From: Sipunculus nudus
Taxonomy: Eukaryota; Annelida; Sipuncula; Golfingiida; Sipunculidae
Reading direction: 5' to 3'
DNA length: 64,000 nt
NCBI GenBank assembly: GCA_026874595.1
Contig: CM049313.1
Span: forward strand, 12,209,508 to 12,273,507
In this document: positions 34,690 through 46,131 of the stretch, one piece after another
Position numbering within the stretch: the stretch's first letter is position 1
Layout: each line of letters begins with the position of its first letter
Notes under the pieces: generated by a model
The model's input: only the letters and a program-made list of their open reading frames with translations
Told to the model about the DNA's origin: nothing
The model's database searches: none
Translations under genes and position numbers: made by a program

Positions 34690-36340
34690 GACGTGAACAT
34701 TTGTATCTGATGTATGGCTATCTGCATCAGCAGTGCCGGCTCGTTGAAGATTTTGATTACTTGCACACTCTAGGTTAATAGATGTATCAGACTCTGTAGA
34801 AGGACTTGTGAGTGAATGATCACTGCTTTGTCGAGTTTGGATCTCTTCATTACAGTGACAGTTGATCTATGAGATTTATTTACACTCATTTCACTGAGAC
34901 TTCTCCGATTTGCGGTGGTTATCAGGTTATCAGTATGATCAAACTCATTGTGACTGCCATTCATTTGTGGAGTGTTCAGAGGAATGAACAGAAAACGGCT
35001 CATCGGCTTCACCTAAGTGAAATTCCTCATCAGAGGAAATACTCTCTGCTATCGTGGGGGTATTCCGTTTTCTTATGAACGGAACTACAGCGCATTCAGT
35101 ATCTGAAAATTCAGATTCATATGAGCCAGTAGAAGGGCTCAAGGTCTGAATGTCAGAATATTTAGGGGAATCCCGATGTTTGATGGGCTTGGGTGTTTGA
35201 CTGTTTTTAGGTAACTGGTCTGTTAAGGGTATAGTTTGATGATAAGCAGCAGGTTCCTGTGTAACGTATGGGGCGGACCTAAAAGGTTTTCAAGTTTTAT
35301 CCAAAAAAACGGGCATGTCTTTATGTTTTTTAAACCACAATATGAACCGTAATTTCCCATCGGTCAGCTAATTTCTGTTTGCCCTGCACATTGGTGTTAC
35401 GAACTAAGAACTCTGTCTCCCTCATCAAGAGAATGACCTTTGATCTTCCGATCATAGTGTTTCTTACCATGGGCCTGAGACTTTGATATCTCTTTCAGGG
35501 CAATACGCTATGCATTTTTGAGTTTCTGTTTTCATGACAATACAAAAGTGGATAAGTAATTTTGTGAGATGTTTTTAATTATTCCTAACAGGATATCAAC
35601 AAGCAAACCGAATGGCGACCGAACATTAGGTAAAATGGCAAGAAGGAAGTTTTTCATGCTTGCTGCAATTATATGAATGGACAATCGGGCCAATGTGAGA
35701 CTTCCAATCGGCCCTATTTCGTGAGATAAGGTCCCTAGCATGTTAACAAGTGTGCGGTTGAAACGCCCACACATCCCGTTCCCTGGGGGGATGTAATGGT
35801 GTTGTATGAGATTTTGTGGTACCGGTGAGCGTACACAGTTCCTGAATCACAGTTCCTGTGCAATTTTTGAGGCATGCCGTAATGACATGCATAAGTGTCT
35901 AAAAGGGCTTTGGCTGTAACCTTAGCTGTCTGGTTCCTTGTTGGAATGGCTTGAGAATAACGGTTTAAAATGAACCGTCATGACAAGCATTTTTTCTATT
36001 CCGCCCATACTGGATTCAAGTGAGAGAAAAAAATCACAAAGAAATTTCATAGGCTGACAAGAAACAATATTTGGTTAGTGATCGATGCCATTTGATTGGT
36101 ATGGCTTTTCTGCATAAGCAACGAGGGTATTGGGAAATATATTACTTGACCTCTGAAGCCATGCAAGACCAAAAGCATCTCTCTTGGAGAAACTGAAGGG
36201 TTCTCTCTTGTCCCATATGGCCCATTTTGTTATGCACGTCATCGCGAAACTTTGAAGGAAGTACTAATTGGAAAAATACATCTCCATTGACATTTCCCTT
36301 TCAAGATCGATCTGGCTTGGAGTGTTATAGGATGGTTTGA
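34690..36340 (-). pseudogene. Degraded Ty3/Gypsy retrotransposon, integrase region
   Basis: Read on the minus strand from 36330 downward, scattered frames show three parts in order. The first is a histidine/cysteine zinc-binding segment (MGHMGQERTLQFL, then QYPRC; 36270-36110). The second is integrase core pieces, including GNGMCGRFNRTLVNMLGTLS at 35774-35715 and the downstream segment ending in a decayed PVD-like patch. The third is a C-terminal basic tail (EGDRVLVRN near 35430) and an acidic, serine-rich end. Many stops and frame changes interrupt it, so it cannot function. No LTRs were located. The reverse transcriptase and RNase H parts are absent. Confidence 0.8.
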
Positions 36341-36599
36341 CAATTGGTGAGGATGGGTGAATTCAACACACGCATGTGCAAGTACTATTGCAGTGATTCA
36401 AAACATTCTCCACTTTTTTCTGAAGAAAAAAAACAACGGTCAGACATTCTTTACAAGATATCCTCTTTATTTCGCCCTGCGTCACATGGTTCAGCTGTAT
36501 AGCTGAAGTAAGTTATTTAAATTAGTTTATAAATTAAATATGTTTACTCAGTTTCATGCAGTAGTCTAATAATAACTGCTACTAGGCCTGTTGAAAAAT

Positions 36600-38665
36600 C
36601 TTCTGCCAGTAAAATTCACACGATTTGGATTTGACCAATATGTAAAAGCTCTCTTGTATAATATGTAAGTCTTTTTTTTCACAATCAACACTAGAGACTG
36701 GAATACACAATGCAGTTGATATCAAGTTGGTTGTATGAGGATTGTCATTCAAAAATGTGATGATATAGAAAGAACATCCCTGCACATTTCATCAAAGGAA
36801 CTGCCTCTGTACTCTGAACTCATTTGATATTTGAAGCTTGACCACTCTATTTTGAAAGCAGCACTATCAATTACTGCAGGTGTTTCTCCTGTTTCATGTA
36901 CAAAGTGATTGCAAAGTGTGTTTACTTCATTTTTACCATTATCAGACAGGTTGCTATGAGGAGGAAGTCTAGAAGGATCAAATATCATAAATGCCCCCAG
37001 GATACTACCATCAGGGAACCTTGAGCCCAAGTTAGCCAATAGATTGTCAATAAACTGATCTCTAACCCCATCAAATTTCTTTCTCCTTGCCTTGCTATCA
37101 ACAATTTCATTGCCCTCCCAGGGGAGATATCCCTCTTTTGACCCATATGTGGCTGCTGGTAGAGCATCAAGAAACCTCTGTAGATTTTCCCCAGAATTAT
37201 CTTTCAGATCTGAGATAGCAGCTATGTACGAATTCATAGACTTGCTTACATATGCAAAATCTAAATTCTTCTTTTGAAATATCCTACAAAGTTGGCCAAT
37301 GAGTCTAAGAACTTCTGTCATGAAATGAGTATAACTGCCAAGAATTCAAATGTTCCAATTTTCTTTACCAATGGACATTCATCTTGTAACAGTGCTGATA
37401 TTAATGCATTTAGATTCTTAAGTACAGCCTCAACAGCACCTTCAAAACTTAACCAACGTGTATCAAAAACCTCTTTAAATTTCAGCTGAGCCTGTTCAAA
37501 CACTGCCTGAATATTTTTCAAAGTTTGCATGCGCTTGTGGCTGTAATTGTAATACTTGTAAATGCCATTTAAAGTCTCTTGCTAATTATCAAGGTATCTG
37601 ACAGAATGTGCAGCCTGGGAAACAGCGAGACTAAGTCTGTGTGCGATACAGTGTATAGATACAATAAATGGAGACAATTGCTTTAGCCTTGTTGTGACAC
37701 CTGAGCGGATGCCCAATATAAAAGAGGCTCCATCAGTTGCGATTGCGACACATTTGTAAAGGTCAACATTAAAGTTCAAGAATATGCCGACAATAGTCTT
37801 ATATATAATTTCAGCCGTACCGCCGCCGAGCTCTGTTACACAAAGAAATCTCGTTTTTAAAACGCCATGGCGGTGTTACTTCACTTAAATGATTAATGTT
37901 TTTTCCTGTTGATCTGTCTGTCGACTCGTCCAGCATCAAACTGAACATACCACAGGCACAGAGCTCATCCAATAAGTCTTCAACAACAACCCGAGCAAGA
38001 GCTGTTTGGAATTCTTTAATAGAACTATCATGCCTGCAGCTTGTATGTCTGTCCACTTCCAAATCTTTAAATCTTGGACCCCTTGTTCCACCTGGAAATC
38101 AACTAAATCACCAAAATCAGAATTCGGCCGATCTTTTTTGCCAAGTAAAAAACAGTTTTAATAGCTTTAATTGTCCCGTTAAGATCACACTCGCGACTTT
38201 TCTCTATGGCTCTGTCCATGGACCCTGTGTTCCTTTCGTCTGTTATAGCTTGCCTGTGTTCTTTTGTTTTTGCATGTTTTTTGACGGAACCAAGTAAAAT
38301 AATTGGACATCCTTCCGTGAAGGTATTAGACTTACGGGTAGTTTTGCAGGCAGAACACAACATAACACGTTATGAATCGTCGTAGACGAGCCATGGATAA
38401 TCAATTTTCCATACCGCCTTAAATTTGCCTTTTCAGTCGTTTTTCGCGGCATTTGGCTGTGTCACTTTGTGTCGAATTCTTTCTTTTGTTGTTTGTATTA
38501 ACTGACATATTTGCCTCTTGTGGCCCGCAAAAAAATGAAGTTAACTTAGATTGCTGCATGCCGCCGCGTTTGTTGTGCGCCAGCGATTTCGTCCATGGAA
38601 ACCGCTGATACAAAGCCGGCCCGAGAAAAACACGGGCCAGGCGAACCTCGCATTCAACCCCCAAA
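36600..38665 (-). pseudogene. Frameshifted hAT-superfamily transposase (ZNF862-like)
   Basis: Minus-strand pieces appear in the order expected for ZNF862/SCAND3-like hAT proteins. First is an N-terminus with QQSKLTSFF. Next is a TTF/BED-type zinc-binding block around STTIHNVLCC and KHAKTKEHRQAI. Then come LMLDESTDRS (first acidic catalytic region), VAIATDGAS with SIHCIAHRLSLA (the C-x2-H region) and FDTRWLSFEGAV. A 190-residue helical stretch at 37321-36749 precedes the dimerisation segment ALCIPVSSVDCE near 36690. At least four frame changes and stops separate the pieces, so it is dead. Terminal inverted repeats were not identified. It lies next to the Gypsy remnant on the same strand, probably by chance. 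Confidence 0.85.
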
Positions 38666-38696
38666 GTCGGGAAAGGTTCTGCGTCTTTTAGACATG

Positions 38697-38786
<90 letters not shown>
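38697..38786. repeat. (TA)n microsatellite
   Basis: About 45 TA units with one AAATTTA interruption. Confidence 0.97.
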
Positions 38787-38789
<3 letters not shown>

Positions 38790-39002
38790 TACATTTTTTT
38801 CTAAATTATATTGATATTCCACAAAGCTCTATTAGTAGGAAGCAAGCATATTTAAACTTGTTTGAACACATTGCGTGACTTTTAAAGTTTCTCCTAAACA
38901 TGTCAAATATTGTTAGTTCGTGCATAATTATTATGATTATTATATGTAATTTCGTAAGGTATCTAGTTCAAGTTGTTTATTATGTTAACCATGGGACCCT
39001 CA

Positions 39003-39003
<1 letters not shown>

Positions 39004-39062
<59 letters not shown>
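39004..39062. repeat. (TA)n microsatellite
   Basis: About 29 TA units. Confidence 0.97.
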
Positions 39063-39065
<3 letters not shown>

Positions 39066-40196
39066 GTGAAAAAATACTCATTGACTGTTATTTGCATACC
39101 ATTTTCAGGTTTATATTATTATTCAAAATGCAGCTTTCTGACATAAATCCTGGCCATCTACCTCCAGAGACAGTAGCTGGGTATTCAGAGGTGATTTTAA
39201 TTAAACCAGAATCAAGAAACCGGAAGCTTTCATATAGTCTTTTGGTGTATTCCAGGATAAATTTTAAAAAATGAGGCATAGCAAGCGTCTAGTGAAATTA
39301 CAAAAAGCTTGCATGGATTGTTTAACATTTTTTGGCCAACCACGATCATGTAACAGAACAATCAAATGGGGGTTGGGAGACTTCACTTCTGCACACAAAC
39401 AAAATAGAAAAGAGAGATGGTAAAAAAATGAGGGAAATGTGTAAGTATATAATCCCTCTACTGTTTTGATTTATTTTAGAAATTTTCAAAATCAGAAACT
39501 CTTTACATTTACGCCATTTTTTATATCTACGTGTGTGCATACTCAATTAAAATAACATAAAATAAATCTGATTTAAACATAACACTCGCTAGAAGTTGAC
39601 TGGTATAGGTGTTAGCAGAATTTTAGGGGGGCGCGCGCCCCTTTGCGCCCCCTATGAATACGCCCCTGGTGCTCTATTACAAAGCTTGTCTGACTATAAA
39701 TACAGAAAAAGCGTCTTGCAAGTATCTCATATTGCAATTATCCATGGAATGCAGCTTACAAACGCCTGCAAATAATTAATGCAGACTTTGCTTGATTGAC
39801 TAGGATGACTTGCTAGAAAACAAAGGTGGCCACGTGATAAAATAATTCACATAGGATTGTTTCACCTGTTACATGTTTCCTGTTTACTGTGTTGTCGGTG
39901 ATTCGATTCCGCCTTGTGATGTTGTATCGAGAGTTTCGTTGTTGTGTTTGACTGCTGTGTGGACGGACTCATAGCTCCATCTACATATTCCTGTGTGAGA
40001 TTTGGTTCAAACCCTTCCAGCTGGACAAAGTCACGGCCTGATCAACCGTGGAAACCTGACGTAGAGCTGTGACAGTCTCTTAGCAACAGGACTGTTACTG
40101 ACATAGACAGTTATTGTGTTGTGGACTTTTGTTTTTTTATCGTGTTTTTTCTTCGTGGTGTTTGTATGTTGCTTGCATTCATGCATGTAAGGCAAA
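39063..40196. other. Intergenic, no supported gene
   Basis: A GGGGGGCGCGCGCCCC palindrome near 39627 followed by ATACGCCCCTGG looks like the end of a hAT-type repeat. The rest is AT-rich and unrecognised. Confidence 0.5.
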
Positions 40197-40490
40197 AAAA
40201 AAAAAAAAAACAAATAAAAGTTGTGGTTCTCAGGCACCACCCGCGTCAATTCCCCCCCCCCCGCATCAAAAATGTTTATTTTGATTTTTATCTTTCAAGA
40301 AGATAAATAATACAATGTATGTAGTGCTTTTACCTGTTTACCAATAAAAAATTGTTATTTTCATGCTTTTCCCTGATCATATGACATTTTTATCGAAACA
40401 TTCAAAAAATGTCAAAAATAAAATACCGCCCGCCCGCACTGATTTCTGAAAAAAAAGTGCCCGAGAACCATACCTTTATTTTTTTGGCCT
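40197..40490 (+). mobile_element. MITE family A, copy 3
   Basis: Left end TGTGGTTCTCAGGCACC, right end GTGCCCGAGAACCATACC followed by TTTTTTTGGCC. The interior CCTGATCATATGACATTTTT matches copy 1. A poly-A run precedes it and a poly-C run (about 40248-40261) lies inside the left end. Confidence 0.85.
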
Positions 40491-40934
40491 AATTTGTTAA
40501 TATTTGCAAAGACTTGCCGGTTAATCATTGCACGTTTAGGATATTTGCATAAACTTGCTTGGTATTCATTGAATGTAAAGAATGAATATCCTATCCATTG
40601 CATAATTGATTATATTGCATATTTTATTTCATTCACCTGAAATAATCTGCTTGCCTTTGTTTTGCGCACGTATAGACAGAAACCAATGTTTAGACACATT
40701 TGCTCTTTGTTTGTAGGGTATATTTTATTTAAGATCCTTTGATGGTGTTTGCCCATTTATTTAAGTTTTCAATTTTCTTCATTGCTTTATTCAACACAAG
40801 ATAAACAACAGGACCTATGTAGGACAGCTTTGTTAGCTTATCTTAAATACCTTATTATGTTTTTTTTCTCTCGCAGGGAGACTTGCGTGGACACCGTATG
40901 TCAAAGGTAAACCAGTCAAATGTTGAAGCATAAC

Positions 40935-42550
40935 GTGCTAGTATGATACAAAAACATCGGTATCTCACAACTATTGCATTGATCACCATGATTATTTTGA
41001 TGGATATTGATCATGGAGTGCTTCCAGACTGGTATTTTTAAGCATGTTTTTTGAGACTTTTAAAGATGCAGTTGTCTGTTTACAAGGAACAAATCGTGAC
41101 CAGATCATGTACCTAGATTCTTCTAACTTGACATCCAGGGATATCCATGAAATTCTCCTTTGAAACATGAAATTAGGTCTCTGTTACCCTAATTCTACAA
41201 GCTATGGGGCTTATAAGTACCCCCCAAAATAATTGGAAATTTGATACCAAGGCAGGGCACAAATCATAACCACTGAACCTAGAATCTTCCAACTTGAAAT
41301 CCTGATCAAGTTCCTCAAAAGTTCTCTTCAGAAACCTGAAATTAGGTCTCTGTTACCTGTAACCTGCGTGCTAACGGGCTCAAAATTACCCCCCACCCCT
41401 CCAGAATATTGCAAATTTGATACAAAAGCTCCAGTATCTGAACGACTCATTAATTAATCGCCATGATTCTTTGTATGAATATTGATTATTGAGCGTTTCA
41501 TCAGTTCCTGCAGACTGGTGGGCTACCTGGATTTTTAAAATTATTAAGCGTTTTTTCTTTATTTTTGAAACCATTAAATATGACGTCGTATGTTAACAGG
41601 GCACAAATCATAACCATTGGACCTAGGATCTTCTAATTGTAAATCCTGAAAATTCCTCATAAGTTCTCTGCAGAAACCTGAAATTAAGTCTCTGTTTCCA
41701 TTATCTTCCGATCTATGGTCCTCAGAAGTACCCCTAGAATAATTGAAAGCTTGATACATAAGCTCCAGTATCTGAAAAACTAGGGCTTCTCATTTTATTA
41801 ATCATTAACACATTTTAATCTCTCTTTTTGAGAACTTTATGACGCAGTCATCCACTAACAGTGTACATATTGTAACCATTGGTCCTAGAGTCTTCTTTCT
41901 TGATATTCAGGGAGGTCCATGAAAAGTATTCTTAGAAACCTTTAATTAGGTCTTTGGTACCGAAATTTTCCAAGCTTTGGGGCTAATAAGTACCCACTAG
42001 AATAATGGAAAATTTGATACCAAAGCAGAGCACAAATCATAACCATTGGACCTAGAATCTTCTTTTTTAGACATCCTTGGAGGTCCATGAAAAGTCTTCT
42101 TGGAAATCTAAAATTAGGTCTCTGTTACCCAAATTCTTTAAGCTAAGGGGCTTATAGGCACCCCCCTCCCCCGAATAATTGAAAATTGTATACCAAAGCA
42201 GGGCACAAATCATAACCATTGGTTCTAGAATATCCATACTTGACATCCTGAGAGTTCCTCAAACGTTCTCCTCGGGAACCTAAAATTAGGTCACAGTGAC
42301 CTATATTATCTGAATTACAGTCCATGTTTGAGCACCCCAGATATAATGCAATATACACACGTATTGCCAGATTCCTCAGGAACAGCTGGATGGATTGTCA
42401 CCAAATTTGGTGTGAATATAGGTCTTGATGAACTTGAGCTTATATGCATGAACAATGATGCCACCAAGATTATCTTAATCAGTTGCTTGTGCAAGGACAT
42501 ATTGTCAATATGCCTGTCGGCTGAGCGTCATGACCCATTGGTCACTTGTT
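40935..42550 (-). mobile_element. Hairpin-ended family, inverted copy made of ~335-bp tandem units
   Basis: The 5' terminus is at the right: CTTGTT at 42545-42550 is the reverse of AACAAG, preceded by GAGCGTCATGACCCATTGGT. Leftward it is several tandem units with GTCCATGAAAA, CTGAAATTAGGTCTCTGTTA, TACCCCCAGAATAATT and AAAGCTCCAGTATCTGAA. The 3' hairpin end is missing near 40935, so the copy is truncated. Non-coding. Confidence 0.8.
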
Positions 42551-42616
42551 AGCAGTCACTATTCATTTTTATAGTTTAACATAGTACTTTTTTCAAGAAA
42601 TTTACATACCTTTGCG

Positions 42617-44250
42617 CTAGATGTCTGAAAACAAACAGTCTGATATATCAGAACTCAGACTTAGTAGAGCCGGTAGTGGAAACTTAAGCTCGATCCGGAT
42701 ATTCGTAGTCAGGTGTTTACGAGAGTACAGTGCTCTAGGCCAAAACAAGAACCTAGTTCTGCTATCAACTCAACGCCTAAAATATACCAGATACCATGAC
42801 AATGCATATAGGCCATTAGAAGAAACACACAGCCATCTCCTGATCAAAATCCATTATCCCAGAGTTACCAGTTAGATTACGCAGGTGTTCCAATGTTCCC
42901 TGTAAAGCTGCCCTCTTTTTCTGGGGATGGATAAGGAGATATTGCGTATACGCAATGGAGATATCAAGTGCTTGATGAAAGATGGGAATCATTCAGAATG
43001 TATCATAATTCATATGGTTCGGTAGTCGGTCATAGGAACAGCTGCTGATGTTATGATGTTCCTTGGTTAATCCATTACTCTAGCCACATTGTTGCATAAA
43101 TTTGACTCCATATGATATTCACCTAGCCAATCAATCGACCCCTTCCATTCCTCAAAACAAAGAGCTGGAGAGAATATTGTCTCATGGTTTTGTCAACTCC
43201 AACAGCTTATCTGCCAAATAAAGGAGATCGAAGCACAACCTAATGAGGGTGAACTTTTAAGAACGAAGTTCTTTACGGGCTCACGGACATTGAGGTAAAA
43301 GAAGCCATACGCAGAGATTTGATCAGGGTGAGTCTTCAGTTATTTGTTGCTGCTAGATCAGTTGAGTCTGAGGACACGGTTGTGTCATCTGTTCCTTCCA
43401 TCTCTAAAGTAAGTCCCTTAAGAGACCGGTTAGTTTGCAGCAAACAACTGCTGTATCTGATGAAGCTTTGCAGGAAATTAACAAAGCACATTAGTCGATA
43501 ACTAAGCGTTGTCCGCTTAAGAGTGTAGGGACCAAAACACAGTCGTAGATCGAATGAAACACCAAGAATGAATTGGAGTAATTTAGGGTCCCCTACTGCT
43601 AGTAAAATTTAGAAGTATTGTGAAAGATGTGGACGTAGAAATCACCCATGTAGCGAATGCAATGCTAAGAAAGACGTAAAAGGAAATCCTTTAAACTAAA
43701 TCTTGCACTGGTTTAGAGTACGGGATTTAGTGCAGATAAAGCCCCAAACGAGGTGAAGTCCACTGAAAAGATACCCCTTGTTGGTAATCCCAATGAAGTA
43801 GAAATCATGGTAAATTAGGTCAGGAAAAATGGCTTGTTGGATACTGGTTGACACGTCACAACAATAGTCAAATGGTATTGTAAACAATACCTTCCTGAAA
43901 TACCCATAAATACTCTTCAAGAACACCTATAAATAAAACGTTCCTGGGGATATTGCCTAGATTATGAGGGTGTTGTTGATCTTGAAATTCAACTCCCCGG
44001 TTCTTATAGTGATGTTATTCCAACTGCTGCGCTTGTAGTACAAGACATCAGTTTCAATAAACCGACGCCGTTTGTGATTGGTATCAATATCATCAGCCCT
44101 TGCTTTGTCTCTTGCAAAGATAGGAAGGCTTTCTATGAAACATTGAGTGTAGGCGAGTTGTGGCGTCTTGCTCACGAGTGTATGTCTCTAAATGTCACTA
44201 AAATGTTATAAAAAATTTTGGGTAGGGTGCATTGTGCCAATGAGGTTGCA
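42617..44250 (+). pseudogene. Degraded Ty3/Gypsy-type gag and protease remnant
   Basis: Broken plus-strand frames show gag-like pieces (an open frame at 42621-42875, and a FSGDG-containing stretch near 42915). A zinc knuckle C-x2-C-x4-H-x4-C lies at 43619-43660. An aspartic-protease DTG at 43840-43848 is followed at once by a TGA stop, with a protease-like downstream stretch at 44000-44110. Stops and frame changes are frequent, so it is inactive. No LTRs or reverse transcriptase follow. It lies between two opposite copies of the hairpin-ended family. Confidence 0.75.
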
Positions 44251-46131
44251 ATTCCGGCAAACAACAGCCATAGAATGCAGGGCATTACACATAAAAACCT
44301 AAGTCAGATACTCTTGTGATTACCGAAGTTAACGAAAACTCTTCCAAATCCGCAGGCATTGTGGTGATACCAACACTCAAAATGGATCGCAATATAGCAA
44401 ATGAATGAAATATTACACGTAGGTATGATTATATATATAATGGCGTAACACATACATGCATTTATATTTACGGTATACATAAATTCATTCCCGTTTCATA
44501 TTTTTTTTTTGCTTTCATGTCTGTATTCCTTGTTTGCGTGTCTGTGTTTACGTCATTCAGATAAACTGAAGAAATTACACTTACCCCTACGAGATATTAC
44601 AATACAAAAATCTAAAGAAAAAGTGTACTGTGGTTTTTAAAAGGTCGATTTTTAGGGCGTTCGTGAAGGTATGGGCGTCACGGCCATGGTTTGGAGCTAA
44701 AAGGCTTGCCCATAGTTTGTACTTCTTTAAATGGAAAAATTAAAAAAATAAGCTCATACTACTAACTGCCGAAAAACTGTGAAACAACTGTTTGCCTGCT
44801 ACATGATATAAATTTTACATCTGTATTCTCTATATAACAAGACCTATTCTGTTTGTGTGCAACTATTATGATAATTAGCATGATGCAGAAGCAGGATGAT
44901 TATATGAACAGCACTCTTCAGGTCATATCGGCCATTAATTTAAAGGGTTTATATCTATAACTCCGTTCCATGTCGGCCAAGTCACGCGACTTGCCGTACG
45001 TGCTGCCGTCTGGTGGCAGATTGATTAATTGTTTGTGTCTTGGTTTGTCCATAAGCACTCAAATGGGTTTCTGAAATGGGTTTCCATTTAACTTTGTTTA
45101 TGGCTTTGTGAAGACAGGGCCAGAGCAGTTCACTGGTATAAGGAACCAACTTTGTTCTGACGAGCACAGGTTACGTGTGGATTCAAACATGCAATTGGTA
45201 AACCTTTTGGCACATGTTAAGCAAGTGCATCCTTTTGAGGGAAACTGAAGGAATATGCATCTAAAAGAGAATAATAATTGCTGCCTTCATGATTACTCTG
45301 AGGTCCTATGAAAAAGTCGATTGATTCGATCCATTTATCATACTTTTGTAGTTATTTTAGAATACTAAACCAATTTTTAAATGCAAAAATATCAAACGAT
45401 GTTAGAAATAATTCATTATATCATCAATACCCACGTAAGACGAATCAGGATTTAGTTTTTTTTACGGTCTATACTTCATTTTATCGATCCTGATTAGAAT
45501 ATCCTGTTGATTTAGATATATAAAACAGGCTTTATTTAATTCTTATCAGTGAAGTGACAACATATAGGAACTTACTTAAGCTTTTAACCTTTGGTCTTTG
45601 GTGTTGTCTCATACACCGCCCCTTTGTTATTCGACATAAGAGAGCACAGAAAACCATATCAAACCCACCAAATCAATCAGGCCTCACCAATAAAGCCGAT
45701 GGCAACGACCTTGACTGATCTACGTTAATTGTAAGTGATCAATATATGATACTTTAACTTCAATCCTTGGTTATAATCATGCTTACTTCACATACATGGT
45801 GACAGAATACTGCAAATACCTAGATCCTAAGACAGGCCACCAAATCAGGAAGAGCGCCACGGAAGGTACGTGTACAGCATAGTCAACTTTAATGACATGC
45901 CGCCAAACATTATTCATGGTAGAGTCACTTAAATCCGCTACGCTCCACAGGCAGAGCTGTGCTCAACTATTCGCTAAAGTAACCGCTGCAAGAAACCGCG
46001 GTTGCGGGTCAAGTTTAGCCGCCTGTACTTTTATTAAATTAAAAGTAGAGTTTTGCTCCCACTTTTTTCCCGCCCGAATGACCTCTTATGACATTAAGAC
46101 TATTTTATAGTAACCATGCATGCGTTTCCAG
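44251..46131. other. Spacer between the opposed repeat copies, no gene seen
   Basis: AT-rich sequence with several short open frames that show no similarity I recognise. It may include further decayed retroelement sequence at its left edge. Confidence 0.5.

Noticed and set aside
38595-39274. Open frames with long Tyr-Ile runs
   Set aside because: They are translations of (TA)n microsatellites.
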